Positions 51,540-60,744 of a stretch of 64,000 nt of DNA are shown here, one piece after another. The notes below the pieces were generated by a model. It was not told the DNA's origin. It saw only the letters and a program-made list of their open reading frames with translations, and ran no database searches. The DNA comes from SG-bin7 sp964498095 (lineage in GTDB: Bacteria; Bdellovibrionota; Bdellovibrionia; Bdellovibrionales; SG-bin7). The number at the start of each line of letters is the position of its first letter. Positions within the stretch are counted from its first letter, which is position 1. The translations under genes were made by a program, and so were the position numbers. The stretch is from NCBI GenBank assembly GCA_964498095.1, contig CAZCFY010000002.1, forward strand, positions 165,727-229,726, given 5' to 3'.

Positions 51540-53585
51540 ATGGATTTTCACTACAAAATCATTCGGGGGATTTTACTTTTCACGTTGGCATTTCATTTGG
51601 GTTGTACGTTGGGAGACGAAGCCAGTGATGAGGGGACTTTATCCGAAGGCAGTGCCGAAGAAGTGGTTGATGGCACTGAACCCGAAGAGGCTGAAGCCGG
51701 TGAAGAAGAAGATGCCGAGGCGTTGGATTTAGACGCGGAATTGGCCAAGGACGAAAAGGAAGAACCCGCTCAAGCTCAGCAGCCAGCGGAGGAAGCTCAA
51801 AAAACGGATAAGATTGATAAAATTTTGGAAGACGACAAGGACACTTTTGAAACTTCCGCGACCTCACCCCGCGCGTCGATTAAAGATGTGAAATATCTTT
51901 CCCAAATCAATGGGGGCGCCATAGGTATTGAATTATCCAAAGAGGCTACATTTCGCGTACGCAAGGGCAGGGACGAAAAACAAAATATTTTAGAAATTCC
52001 CAATACAGTTTTACCGGATCGCTTTAAACGCCCTTATATTACCAAAGAATTTGAAGGCCCGTTTGTTTCTTTTGAGGCCTATCAAGCCCCCAGCTCTTCA
52101 ACGACCCGGGTACTCATTCAACAGCGTGTGGGGGGAGACCCTTCCATCCGGATGTCTGGAAAAATAATTTATATTTCAGCGCCCGACCGGCCCATTCAAG
52201 ACGAACAGATGACGGTTGTAAGTAAGGCCCAAGCTATCGAGGAGAGTGCCTTGGCCCTTCCGAGCGAAGTTAAAGAGATCGATATGCCCGTCGATGAAGG
52301 GATGGTTTTACGCAGTAAATCTCTGTACGAATACTTAACTTCCAATAACCGTTTTTATGGAAAAAAAATTAGTCTCGAGGTGCGGGGCGCTGACGTGCGC
52401 GACGTTCTTAATTTTTTAGCCGAAAATAGCGGTCTGAACATGATCGTTGACGAACAGGTCACTGGTAAAGTCAGTATGAAGTTAAATAAGATACCTTGGG
52501 ATCAAGCGTTGTTATTGGTGCTACAATCCCGCCGCTTGGGTTATTTGCGCCAGGGAAATGTTTTGAGAATCGCACCACTTGCTTCTTTAAAAGATGAAGC
52601 GGACGAAGCAAGTACAATACTGGAGTCGCGCAAGAAGCTCGAAGACCTAATAGTTAAAATTGTTTTAGTTAGCTATGGAAACGCCACGCAATTAGCGCCG
52701 CAATTAAAGCCATTTCTAACCCCTCGCGGCTCCGCCGTAGCGGATCAGCGAACGAGCGCAATTGTGCTTACCGACGTTGCCAGCAATTTAGAAAAAGTTG
52801 AAAAACTCATTAAGTCTCTCGATACTCCGCCGCCGCAAGTTCTCATAGAGGGTAAAGTCGTTGAGGCATCGGATCAATTTACGCGGGATGTGGGCATCAC
52901 CTGGAATTTCACGGGGGTGCCAACTCAGGTCGGCACCAACTCGCAAGGTGCGCCAACGACACTGCAGCCGAGCGCGGCTATTTCTCCTGGGTTACCGGGT
53001 ACACCAGCTCTCACGGCAGGTATTAGCGTATCGCAAGCCAATTTTTTCGGTGATGTTTCCGCTACACTCGCCATGTACGAGTTAGAGCAAAAAATTAAAA
53101 TTTTGTCCTCGCCGCGAATTGCTACTCTTCATAACGTAACTTCTGAAATCACGCAGAATACACAGGTTCCTTATGCGCAGCCAGCGGCAACTCCCACGGT
53201 CCCGGGAGCGGTTCCTGCCACTCCTGTTTATGCCTTCAAGGATGTTAAACTTTCGCTCCGGGTAACGCCGCAGGTTACCTCCGATGAAAGTGTTGTGCTT
53301 GATTTGGAAATAAATAGGGACTTATTAGGGGCAGGTTCTCCGCCCACGGTTAATACCCGCCAAGCGCGTACAAAAGTGCTCGTTAAAAACGGGCAGACGG
53401 CGGTAATTGGAGGAATCTACCAGAATGACTCCACAACTTTTAATACTGGCGTTCCGCTCTTAAAAGATCTGCCCATACTTGGTTGGTTATTCAAGTCGCA
53501 ATCAGATAAGCAAATTCGCAATGAGCTACTTATTTTTCTAACCCCGCGAATTTTAGCGGGACCGATAACGAGCACCATAAACTAA
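51540..53585 (+). CDS. pilQ: Type IV pilus secretin PilQ with lipoprotein-type signal
   Basis: 681 residues forming the outer-membrane pore of the pilus. Signal peptide ends in lipobox 'HLGC' (Cys22), followed by a very acidic stretch (~30-90). Then an AMIN-like domain (~110-220), an STN/N0 domain ('ISLEVRGADVRDVLNFLAENSGLNMIVDE'), a secretin N1 domain, and the secretin core ('ILSSPRIATLHNVTSEI', 'VKNGQTAVIGGIYQND', 'VPLLKDLPILGWLFKS'). ATG at 51540 has AGGAGG upstream; a longer frame starts inside pilP. Lipidation would help place the secretin without a separate pilotin. Confidence 0.95.
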   Translation: MDFHYKIIRGILLFTLAFHLGCTLGDEASDEGTLSEGSAEEVVDGTEPEEAEAGEEEDAEALDLDAELAKDEKEEPAQAQQPAEEAQKTDKIDKILEDDKDTFETSATSPRASIKDVKYLSQINGGAIGIELSKEATFRVRKGRDEKQNILEIPNTVLPDRFKRPYITKEFEGPFVSFEAYQAPSSSTTRVLIQQRVGGDPSIRMSGKIIYISAPDRPIQDEQMTVVSKAQAIEESALALPSEVKEIDMPVDEGMVLRSKSLYEYLTSNNRFYGKKISLEVRGADVRDVLNFLAENSGLNMIVDEQVTGKVSMKLNKIPWDQALLLVLQSRRLGYLRQGNVLRIAPLASLKDEADEASTILESRKKLEDLIVKIVLVSYGNATQLAPQLKPFLTPRGSAVADQRTSAIVLTDVASNLEKVEKLIKSLDTPPPQVLIEGKVVEASDQFTRDVGITWNFTGVPTQVGTNSQGAPTTLQPSAAISPGLPGTPALTAGISVSQANFFGDVSATLAMYELEQKIKILSSPRIATLHNVTSEITQNTQVPYAQPAATPTVPGAVPATPVYAFKDVKLSLRVTPQVTSDESVVLDLEINRDLLGAGSPPTVNTRQARTKVLVKNGQTAVIGGIYQNDSTTFNTGVPLLKDLPILGWLFKSQSDKQIRNELLIFLTPRILAGPITSTIN

Positions 53586-53628
53586 GGTCGAGTTTTCACC
53601 GATAAGCTCATCGGGATTAGGAGTAGAA

Positions 53629-54198
53629 ATGACTCAATTTGATACACGGATGAAGTTGATCCTGCTGACTTCAATTTTAATCGCGTGTGGCGGATCGGGT
53701 GGAAGTTCGCAACTTACAATTAACTCATCGAGTACGTCTTTCTTGATCGCTTTTGGAGATCAAGTTTTTAGTGAATCCGATCCTTGCTATCCCGGCGCTA
53801 CTATCGCCGCGCCCCGGTTTACGATTTCAAAAATTGTTACAACTTGGAAGGGTGACGGGAACTTGCGTCCCAACTTTTTAAAAGTGGATGTCAATGGCAC
53901 GGGCAACAGCTCTAAGTATACTTGTACTTTTACTAATTCAAGTGGTGCCGACGACAGTATCGCTCAAGCTCTTGGATTTCCACTTTCAGATATTAACCGC
54001 CAAGGCGCAACGTCGGTCTCGGCGACAAACTTATGCAGTATTCGGTGTGGTGGATTTCCTGTGTCTAATAAGAATGCCCCTTTAACGGCCACTGGCACTG
54101 TGCGCATTTATGGAATCCAAACGAAGGCCGTTAATGGCGTAGACGTGGAATTACAGGTATCTGCGCAGGATTCTTTTAGCGTTCAATATACTCCTTGA
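53629..54198 (+). CDS. Putative small lipoprotein
   Basis: 189 residues: signal with lipobox 'LIAC' (Cys20) followed by a Gly/Ser-rich linker, then a Ser/Thr-rich, beta-type domain with several Cys ('CYPGATIAAPRF', 'YTCTFTNSSG', 'NLCSIRCGGFPV') that probably form disulfides. No family recognised. AGGAG seven bases before the ATG decides the start. It lies 43 bases after pilQ and may belong to the same transcript. Confidence 0.7.
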   Translation: MTQFDTRMKLILLTSILIACGGSGGSSQLTINSSSTSFLIAFGDQVFSESDPCYPGATIAAPRFTISKIVTTWKGDGNLRPNFLKVDVNGTGNSSKYTCTFTNSSGADDSIAQALGFPLSDINRQGATSVSATNLCSIRCGGFPVSNKNAPLTATGTVRIYGIQTKAVNGVDVELQVSAQDSFSVQYTP

Positions 54199-54231
54199 TT
54201 AAACGCACCACTCATTGTTATTTCGGTGGCT

Positions 54232-55524
54232 ATGGATCTATTCATGGCCGCCGATCAGAGTCATGCTTCTACACTTAAGCCCTTAGCGGACCGGGTGCGG
54301 CCAAAAGAGTTTACTGAGTTTTATGGCCAAGAAGCGGTTATCGGCCCAAAAGGTCCTTTAAGAAAATTCATCGATAAAAATTATCTCCCGAGTTTAATTA
54401 TTTGGGGTCCGCCCGGAACGGGAAAAACGACGTTAGCAAAAATTCTTTCGGCCCAAATTGATGCGACGGTAGAAAGCAAAAATGCGATTGATTTGGGGGC
54501 TAAGGAGATTAAAGAGCTTGGCCAAAAAGCTGTGGACCGGCGTTTACAATATCAGCGTTCCACGGTTATCTTTGTTGACGAAATTCATCGGCTCAATAAA
54601 TCCCAGCAAGATAACTTTTTGCCTTTCGTTGAGCGTGGTGATTTTATTCTCATTGGTGCCACCACCGAAAACCCCAGTTTTGAACTTAACGCCGCACTTT
54701 TAAGCCGTTGCCATGTTTTGCGCTTAAGTCCTTTAAACGTGAAGGACTTAAAAAAAATTCTTGCCAGAGGCAGTGCCGCGTCGGGGCTAGATCTAAATTT
54801 GATTCTTACGGAGGATTCCCAGGATCATTTGGCCGAGTGGGCCGCCGGCGATGCGCGGGCCCTACTAAATATGTTCGAAAATCTTTTGCAGCTCTATTCG
54901 CATCCGCAATCTCAGCGTGAGTTTGCTTGGCCACTTTCGCTAGACCAATTGAAAAATATTTTGTCAGAGTCCCGCCCACTTTATTACGACAAGAAGGCGA
55001 CCAGCCATTACGATACTATTTCCGCTTTCATAAAAAGTATTCGCGGGAGTGACCCCGATGCTGGACTTTATTATTTAGCCCGAATGTTGAAGGCCGGAGA
55101 AGATCCGCGCTTCATCGCCCGCCGCTTAGTAATTTTAGCATCCGAGGATATTGGTAACGCGGATCCCCGGGCGTTAACCGTGGCCGTCAGCGGATTTCAA
55201 GCGGTAGAGTTGGTAGGATTACCGGAGGCACGAATTAACCTGGCTCAAGTTGTTACCTACTTGGCCTGTGCACCGAAGTCTAATCGTTCTTACGAAGGAA
55301 TTAATTTAGCTACGGCTGAAGTCGAAAGCACCGGTGCCCTTGAAGTGCCGGCTAATTTGCGGAGTGCCGACAATAAAGGGTATGCCTATTCCCATAACGG
55401 GGAAAAAGGGTGGCTGCCACAGGAGTTTTTTCCGGCGGGTGTAAAATCAAAAAAATATTACGAACCCACCGACCGTGGGTTCGAAAAGACGATTCGTCAA
55501 TTTTTGACGTGGTTAAAAAGCTAG
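54232..55524 (+). CDS. rarA: Replication-associated recombination protein RarA (MgsA)
   Basis: AAA+ ATPase that acts at stalled replication forks. The 430 residues open with 'LADRVRPKEFTEFYGQEAVIG', have Walker A 'GPPGTGKTTLAKIL', Walker B 'VIFVDEIHRLNKSQQDNFLPFVE', sensor 1 'LIGATTENPSFELNAALLSRC' and the RarA-specific C-terminal half ('YYLARMLKAGEDPRFIARRLVILASEDIGNADP'). ATG at 54232 has GGTGG upstream; GTG at 54226 is possible. Confidence 0.96.
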   Translation: MDLFMAADQSHASTLKPLADRVRPKEFTEFYGQEAVIGPKGPLRKFIDKNYLPSLIIWGPPGTGKTTLAKILSAQIDATVESKNAIDLGAKEIKELGQKAVDRRLQYQRSTVIFVDEIHRLNKSQQDNFLPFVERGDFILIGATTENPSFELNAALLSRCHVLRLSPLNVKDLKKILARGSAASGLDLNLILTEDSQDHLAEWAAGDARALLNMFENLLQLYSHPQSQREFAWPLSLDQLKNILSESRPLYYDKKATSHYDTISAFIKSIRGSDPDAGLYYLARMLKAGEDPRFIARRLVILASEDIGNADPRALTVAVSGFQAVELVGLPEARINLAQVVTYLACAPKSNRSYEGINLATAEVESTGALEVPANLRSADNKGYAYSHNGEKGWLPQEFFPAGVKSKKYYEPTDRGFEKTIRQFLTWLKS

Positions 55525-55526
55525 GT

Positions 55527-57146
55527 CTACTTTTTATAAGGGGCGCTCGGGAAGTAAGCCCCGCGATCTGCATTTACACCGGCCGCTGTTGCAATATCAT
55601 CCCAATCAAATGAGTCGTTACAGCCGTCGCCGGACATAAATTCCATATTACAATTTACACCTTCTTGTCCCACTATATCGGGATTTCCAGTGGCGCCGCG
55701 GCTGGTACCGTAATCCAAAAACTCCCGGTAAGTATTCCATTCACGCACTTGCACGCGAACACGGTGTAAAACTTCCCAAGCCTGATCAAGACACGTGAAG
55801 GAGTAGTAGGGCGAAGTTTCTGGCATGCGCTCTCCGGTAGGAAAATAAGCTTGCGCGGTGGCGACACTCACGAATCGGTCGTCGATAGGGTCAATGGCAA
55901 TAGGAAAAACGGACTCTAAGGTCGTAAATGTGCGTCCCGTATGGTAGTGGAGCCCGGTATTATTAGCCAAGTTTCCAGGGGCAAAAAAGTTTGCCGCAGA
56001 AATATTATAGCCGTCAAATAACGAAAGCGGTGGAGCCACTACGTGTTTTTCGATTAGGCCACTCGCTGAATAAAGAATTTGTGGGATTGGAAAACCGTCT
56101 TTGGTTTTTGGCCAGCCGTCATCAGCTCCCGGGCCAGCTAAGCAGTTTTTAAAATCTCCACCCCAGGTCGTAAAGGGTTTAGGTGATTCGATGTTTGCTG
56201 GTTCCGGATCTGTCGGCGAGGCTCTAAGTCCTATAACGTTCGTCGTTAAATTATATCCTCCCAAACAACAGTTGGGGCCGCCCTTAATGGAATAATCATA
56301 GCGGCAAGTGGGAATGAGGGTTTCTCTATTTACTTCGCTAACTTCTTGCGTGGCTGTCAAAGCGGCGTTAGCTAAAAAAACCGTGGGATTGTTATCTAAG
56401 CGGTAGCAGAACGAAGCGTTAGTGGCCCCGCAACCGGGGTGAGGCGTGTTGTTGCGATTTAAATACACCGTAACATTTTTGGGGCCAATTCCGGTTTCAT
56501 AATTATAGTAGGAATAAGTCTCATACTGAATGTAGCGGCACATGCCCGGGGGCGACTGATAGTTTAATTCAAACCCATTGAAGTGAAGATCGCCCTCGGC
56601 GATATCGAGAGTGCACGTCACATCGCGCTCATTGCTTTGCGCTTGAATAGCACAGGGCGTACCGAAGGGTGCGCCGTTTTTGTTAAAATAAAAGGGAAAT
56701 TTGCGGTTGTCGGTGACCGAAATTTCAAATCGATTTGAAGTTGCCGAACCAAAAATTATGGAGAAAGTATTAGATGGCATACTATCTTTTCCGATACCGT
56801 CTTTTACGGCTCGCGGCGGCAAATATACGATGACGTCACCCCAGTTAGTTGGCGTGACATCAAAAGAATAATTTCGACCCTCGGAGACAGTTTTAAAATT
56901 CGTAACTACGCCGTTGGTGACGTTAATTAAATTTTGATTCATTCCATATATTGTAACGTCGAAGTTTAGAACGAAGGGGATGGGCGTAGCTGTTGTCGGT
57001 CCGCTCACGGGAGAACCAATAGTAGGGACGGGACCGCCCTCTAAAGAAGAGTTTAAATCCTCGGAAGCAAAGTCGCCGCAGTTTTGATAGAGGGAAGTAA
57101 AGGCAATGACGAACAGTCCTACATAAAAGGGTGTCAACCTTTTCAT
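55527..57146 (-). CDS. Large secreted/surface protein with 'NCG' signal, unknown function
   Basis: 539 residues. The signal peptide ends 'TSLYQNCGDFAS' (Cys23), the same style as the LamG protein at 33827-35323. After a Pro/Gly/Ser linker come beta-rich regions with many Cys pairs, no recognised domain, and a C-terminal part rich in Tyr/Phe/Asn ('SGDGCNDSFDWDDIATAAG'). Presumably exposed on the outer membrane. AAAGGA precedes the ATG. It converges on rarA with a two-base gap. Confidence 0.7.
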   Translation of the reverse strand: MKRLTPFYVGLFVIAFTSLYQNCGDFASEDLNSSLEGGPVPTIGSPVSGPTTATPIPFVLNFDVTIYGMNQNLINVTNGVVTNFKTVSEGRNYSFDVTPTNWGDVIVYLPPRAVKDGIGKDSMPSNTFSIIFGSATSNRFEISVTDNRKFPFYFNKNGAPFGTPCAIQAQSNERDVTCTLDIAEGDLHFNGFELNYQSPPGMCRYIQYETYSYYNYETGIGPKNVTVYLNRNNTPHPGCGATNASFCYRLDNNPTVFLANAALTATQEVSEVNRETLIPTCRYDYSIKGGPNCCLGGYNLTTNVIGLRASPTDPEPANIESPKPFTTWGGDFKNCLAGPGADDGWPKTKDGFPIPQILYSASGLIEKHVVAPPLSLFDGYNISAANFFAPGNLANNTGLHYHTGRTFTTLESVFPIAIDPIDDRFVSVATAQAYFPTGERMPETSPYYSFTCLDQAWEVLHRVRVQVREWNTYREFLDYGTSRGATGNPDIVGQEGVNCNMEFMSGDGCNDSFDWDDIATAAGVNADRGAYFPSAPYKK

Positions 57147-57250
57147 GAATACGTCCTTTCCGTTAGTTACTTTATAACTTATCGCTCAAAACTAGACTAA
57201 ACTTTAGAAGAACGGCAAAAAATAAGACGCTCTTGTCTCAGAGTGAAACC

Positions 57251-57562
57251 TTAAGATAAGCGGCTGGCGCAAATTGAGACGACGGGTTCTTCGCCTTCAA
57301 CTTTCGTGGAATGTTTCGTGTTCGAAGGAATTTCTATGCGGTCGCCAGCTCTTAATAAGAGCTGAGTTCCCGAGACATTTACTCTTAAGGTGCCCGAGGC
57401 GACCATACGGATTTCATCAAAAGGATGGCGGTGGTCTTTTATTTCCGAGCCCGCCGGGTAATTTTCTAAGTTAAACTCGTGGCCTTCTACCTGGAACATC
57501 ATTTTCATTTGTTCCAAAGAGGGAACTTGGGGGGCCTGCCATCTCGTTATGACCACTTTCAA
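57251..57562 (-). CDS. Single-domain cupin protein
   Basis: 103 residues forming one cupin barrel. Motif 1 fits G-x5-H-x-H-x3-E-x6-G exactly (His44, His46, Glu50), and motif 2 has 'GDRIEIPSNTKH' with His84; together these make a complete 3-His-1-Glu metal site. Substrate unknown; such small cupins include dioxygenases, isomerases and metal-dependent sensors. TTG start with AAAGG five bases upstream. Confidence 0.88.
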   Translation of the reverse strand: MKVVITRWQAPQVPSLEQMKMMFQVEGHEFNLENYPAGSEIKDHRHPFDEIRMVASGTLRVNVSGTQLLLRAGDRIEIPSNTKHSTKVEGEEPVVSICASRLS

Positions 57563-57696
57563 ATGCCTTTCGTTTTAGAATGATACGATTAAATAACACA
57601 ATCGTTGAGAAATGGGTAGTTTGTGCGGGTCTGGTGTTAAGTGTTACGTTTGTTTTGTCGAAAATGTTAATGAAAATAAGGTTTTTAGGAGTGATA

Positions 57697-58218
57697 TTGG
57701 CTGAACAAAGTAATGACTCAACGATGAATTCGCCAATGGAAATGGTGATAGAGTTTTTGGAAAGTTCCACCGGGCTTAACTATAAAAAGCTCGAAACTGG
57801 AAACATCCGCATTTCGCAAAAAGTGGATGGTAAACACATTCATCTCAGCGTGGAGGAGATAACCTCCGTTATTCCACGGGAAGACTATAAAAAAGACACC
57901 TTTATCCAAATTAATTTTTCTGGCGGCAAAAAAATCCTACTCACTGATCAGCTTATTGGTTTTAAACCTGCCGCGATTGAAGGAATTAATATTGAGACCT
58001 TGCCCAAAGTGGTGGCAACACCTGATTTAGTAGGTTTGTTCGAAGCCCTAGAAGACTGCTTAACGTCGAAGACAACTAACGTTTCTATGCTTCTTGAACT
58101 CCGCCAGGCTTCAATGTCTATTATTGAGGGTGCTGAATCGATCGGCATAGACCTCACACAAGAAAAAATCTGGCTCAAACGCATCGGCCTCCGCCAAAAA
58201 TCCCCCCAAGCCTGCTAA
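57697..58218 (+). CDS. Unknown protein
   Basis: 173 residues, cytosolic by appearance. A beta-rich first half ('LNYKKLETGNIRISQKVDGKHIHLSVEEITSVIPRED', 'TFIQINFSGGKKILLTDQL') and a helical C-terminal half. No family recognised. I chose the TTG at 57697 because AGGAG sits just upstream; the frame is open to 57580 but the extra part is hydrophobic without a real signal pattern and without an SD. Confidence 0.6.
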   Translation: MAEQSNDSTMNSPMEMVIEFLESSTGLNYKKLETGNIRISQKVDGKHIHLSVEEITSVIPREDYKKDTFIQINFSGGKKILLTDQLIGFKPAAIEGINIETLPKVVATPDLVGLFEALEDCLTSKTTNVSMLLELRQASMSIIEGAESIGIDLTQEKIWLKRIGLRQKSPQAC

Positions 58219-58220
58219 AA

Positions 58221-58233
58221 GGTGCCCGACACC
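58221..58233. repeat. GGTGCCCGACACC palindrome
   Basis: A 13-base near-perfect palindrome just after a stop codon. The similar GGTGCCTGACACC occurs dispersed in many bacterial genomes, so this may be one member of a short extragenic repeat family. Only one copy is seen in this window. Confidence 0.4.
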
Positions 58234-58311
58234 AAATCGAGTCCATAGTGCGTCAAAGATTTGTTGACCTATTAGAAAAAATCTACCATTTTACAATTTA
58301 CCTTTTCGTTT

Positions 58312-58387
<76 letters not shown>

Positions 58388-58450
58388 AAATACTGCAGTC
58401 ACCTTTTAATATCCAATTCGTTCAAAGCAAAACTTCAGTAAGATTTGAAG

Positions 58451-59497
58451 ATGTCAAAGCGTAACCGCACCGTCATTATTCATACCGGTTCTTGGGGTGA
58501 CCTTTATGTTGCCACTGCCGCATTGAAGGAAGCACTTGATCGTCACGAAAACCTTGAAGGTTATGTCGTCGGCAGTAAGTTTTGGCTACAAATAATTCAG
58601 CCCGAAGTTTGGCCGTCATTAAAGGGAGTCTTGGTTTCAGATAATGGTTTTAGTGCCGATTTATATTGTTTTGAAAATAATAAATTTGTTCTCAAATCAG
58701 AAAAAGCGTCACTTAAAAGTTTTTTTAAAACCGTCGCCGTGTCTTATAATTTGCGGACGGAGTCTTTACGCTTCGCTTGGGCGCCATGGCTTGCCGGCGT
58801 GCCGGAACGTTACGGGTCGACCACGGCAATATTTAAATGGCTTTATACCCAAAACGCGCCTTGGCTGGGATGGGATCCCGTAATTCACGAACGCGATCGC
58901 ATGTTACAGGTTGTCGAGGGGCCAAGTAGAATTGGCGTTCTGGCTAAAAAATGGCGACCCATTGGCCTGCCGAAATTAAAAAACTTTAGTAAAGAAAATG
59001 CAAAAAAATGGGTGCAAGCCGATAGGTATTGGCTCATTAACCCAACCTCAAGCGTGCGCGGTAAAGCGTGGCCGGCCGAAAAATTTCGTGAGCTCAATCA
59101 ACGGCTATTACCGGTGCTAAAAGAAAAAAACATTGCTCTCAAAATTATTGGCGCCCCAGCGGAATCAGAGTGGTTAAGAGAAGTGGCCGTAGATACAGCG
59201 CAGATAATCCAGACGCCTGCCATCGCCGATCTGATGGATGTTGTTGCGGGCAGCAACATGCTCATAACTAACACCAGTTCTATTCAGTTTTTGGCCTCCG
59301 GCTTTAACGTGCCTTCGTTAACTTTAATGGGCCGCGCGCGCCCGGAAATTTGGGGACCACTGGGCCCAAAACAAAAGATTATTCGCGGCACTGTCGATAA
59401 TTCCTTTGATCACGATATGTTCTTGCAGGAAAAAAAAGCTTACGAATCTATTTCCGTCGATTTTGTTTTCAATAAATGTCTGGAGGAATTAAATTGA
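58451..59497 (+). CDS. Glycosyltransferase family 9 (heptosyltransferase-like)
   Basis: 348 residues. The start 'RTVIIHTGSWGDLYVATAALKEALDRH' has the Gly-Asp loop of GT9 heptosyltransferases, and the C-terminal half 'YWLINPTSSVRGKAWPAEKFRELNQRLLP', then 'LMDVVAGSNMLITNTSSIQFLASGFNVPSLTLMG' is the ADP-heptose-binding region in which the usual 'TGPMH' is replaced by 'NTSSI'. So probably adds a sugar to the LPS core, donor uncertain. ATG at 58451 preferred over an in-frame TTG at 58445. Coupled to the GNAT gene by a TTGA overlap. Confidence 0.85.
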   Translation: MSKRNRTVIIHTGSWGDLYVATAALKEALDRHENLEGYVVGSKFWLQIIQPEVWPSLKGVLVSDNGFSADLYCFENNKFVLKSEKASLKSFFKTVAVSYNLRTESLRFAWAPWLAGVPERYGSTTAIFKWLYTQNAPWLGWDPVIHERDRMLQVVEGPSRIGVLAKKWRPIGLPKLKNFSKENAKKWVQADRYWLINPTSSVRGKAWPAEKFRELNQRLLPVLKEKNIALKIIGAPAESEWLREVAVDTAQIIQTPAIADLMDVVAGSNMLITNTSSIQFLASGFNVPSLTLMGRARPEIWGPLGPKQKIIRGTVDNSFDHDMFLQEKKAYESISVDFVFNKCLEELN

Positions 59498-59916
59498 GTT
59501 TTCTAACAGTCAGTAACACCCGAGATTTAGAGCGCTGCTTTGCCACTATAAAGGAATTACGGCCGCATCTTGATTTTGAAACTTATGCAAATATTTACGC
59601 GAAAGCCCATCAAAATGAATCCTACGAAATAGTGGCCATCGAAGAAGACGGCAAAATTCGGGCCGTTATGGGCTATCGGTTTATTCATGATTTTGTGCGC
59701 GGCAAACATCTTTACGTGGATGACCTTGTAACCGCCGAAGGGTCCCGCTCTCAGGGTTACGGCGCAAGACTTTTAGAATATGCTGAGCAGATCGCTCGCG
59801 AAGAGCACTGTACTAGCCTAAGACTCTGCACCGGGGTCGACAATAAAAATGCCATGCGTTTTTACGAACGCGAGGGCTGGGCACAAAGATCTGTCGCTTA
59901 CGTAAAAAAGTTTTAA
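59494..59916 (+). CDS. GNAT family N-acetyltransferase
   Basis: 140 residues with the GNAT core: 'YEIVAIEEDGKIRAVMGYRF', 'LYVDDLVTAEGSRSQGYGARLLEYAEQIA' (acetyl-CoA loop R-S-Q-G-Y-G) and 'LRLCTGVDNKNAMRFYEREGW'. Substrate unknown. I chose the TTG at 59494, which overlaps the previous stop (TTGA) and has GGAGGAA upstream; an ATG at 59476 is in frame but lies in front of that SD. Confidence 0.88.
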   Translation: MSFLTVSNTRDLERCFATIKELRPHLDFETYANIYAKAHQNESYEIVAIEEDGKIRAVMGYRFIHDFVRGKHLYVDDLVTAEGSRSQGYGARLLEYAEQIAREEHCTSLRLCTGVDNKNAMRFYEREGWAQRSVAYVKKF

Positions 59917-59976
59917 TTTGGCCCCGGCCTTGCTCATTTAAATCATTGGAAACTGAGTTCGGTTAAGGATGGTTTA

Positions 59977-60744
59977 ATGGGAATATCTTGTAAACTAACT
60001 AGACAGCTATTTATCGTTTTGCCATTTTTGCCATTTTTGCCAGGTTTAGCCTTTGCTAAGACCGAGGCGAAGGCATGCTTGGAATGCAATAGGCCAGTAA
60101 GTTCACTGTCCTCGCTCGCTGCGCAAACGCAGGACCTTCAGACCATCCTTAATCCCCGCAAAATAAGAGTCATTGGCGTGGTTTCCAGTGGGAGAAAAGG
60201 TTTTGGCGCCGTTATTCAAGATGAATCCTCGGGCGCGCAGAAATTTTATAAAGTCGGTAGAGTTATCGAAGGAGTGGGTCTTCTAAAACAGGTCAGGCGT
60301 GATGGTATCGTTATTCAAAATGGTCAAAATGACGAAATTGTCCGGTTACATCATACCAATCAAGCAACCGCTGTTGTGGTGCAACCTGAGCAAAAGCCTC
60401 AAGTCGAAAAAAAGGCAGTAGCGCCAGCGCGCAGCGAATTTGACCGCAGTGAAATTCAACAGGTTACTGCCAACCGGATAGAATTATTAAACACCATCAA
60501 AGCTTCTCCCGTTTACGAGAATAACCAGATGATCGGCATAAAATTTGATTCGCTGACGGACGAAAGTTTTTTTAGATCAATGGGACTTCAACCCAGCGAT
60601 GTCGTTACCGAAATTAATGGCAAAAAAGTCGAAAGTCTCGCGGAACTCATGGGATTTATTAACCGTCTTCCCAATGAGCAGACGGTTAATTTCGAAGTTA
60701 AGCGCGGCGGGCAACCCGTAAAAATAGATTTTCAGATTCACTGA
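59977..60744 (+). CDS. GspC-like type II secretion protein with PDZ domain
   Basis: 255 residues: hydrophobic N-terminal segment (~10-28), a Cys-x2-Cys ('CLECN'), a homology-region-like beta domain (~60-125; 'IRVIGVVSSGRKGFGAVIQDE', 'KFYKVGRVIEGVGLLKQVRRDGIVIQNGQ'), a linker and a C-terminal PDZ domain (~165-255; 'SRSEI'-like 'DRSEIQQVTANRIELLNTIKASPVYENNQMIGIKF', 'GLQPSDVVTEINGKKVES'). This is the GspC plan, which couples the inner-membrane platform to the secretin GspD. No other gsp genes are nearby. The signal core is coded by a short repeat (TTGCCATTT). Confidence 0.8.
   Translation: MGISCKLTRQLFIVLPFLPFLPGLAFAKTEAKACLECNRPVSSLSSLAAQTQDLQTILNPRKIRVIGVVSSGRKGFGAVIQDESSGAQKFYKVGRVIEGVGLLKQVRRDGIVIQNGQNDEIVRLHHTNQATAVVVQPEQKPQVEKKAVAPARSEFDRSEIQQVTANRIELLNTIKASPVYENNQMIGIKFDSLTDESFFRSMGLQPSDVVTEINGKKVESLAELMGFINRLPNEQTVNFEVKRGGQPVKIDFQIH

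Noticed and set aside
53586..53628. CCGAT...ATCGG hairpin after pilQ as a terminator
   Set aside because: Short stem and no T-run; the next gene follows closely and is probably co-transcribed.
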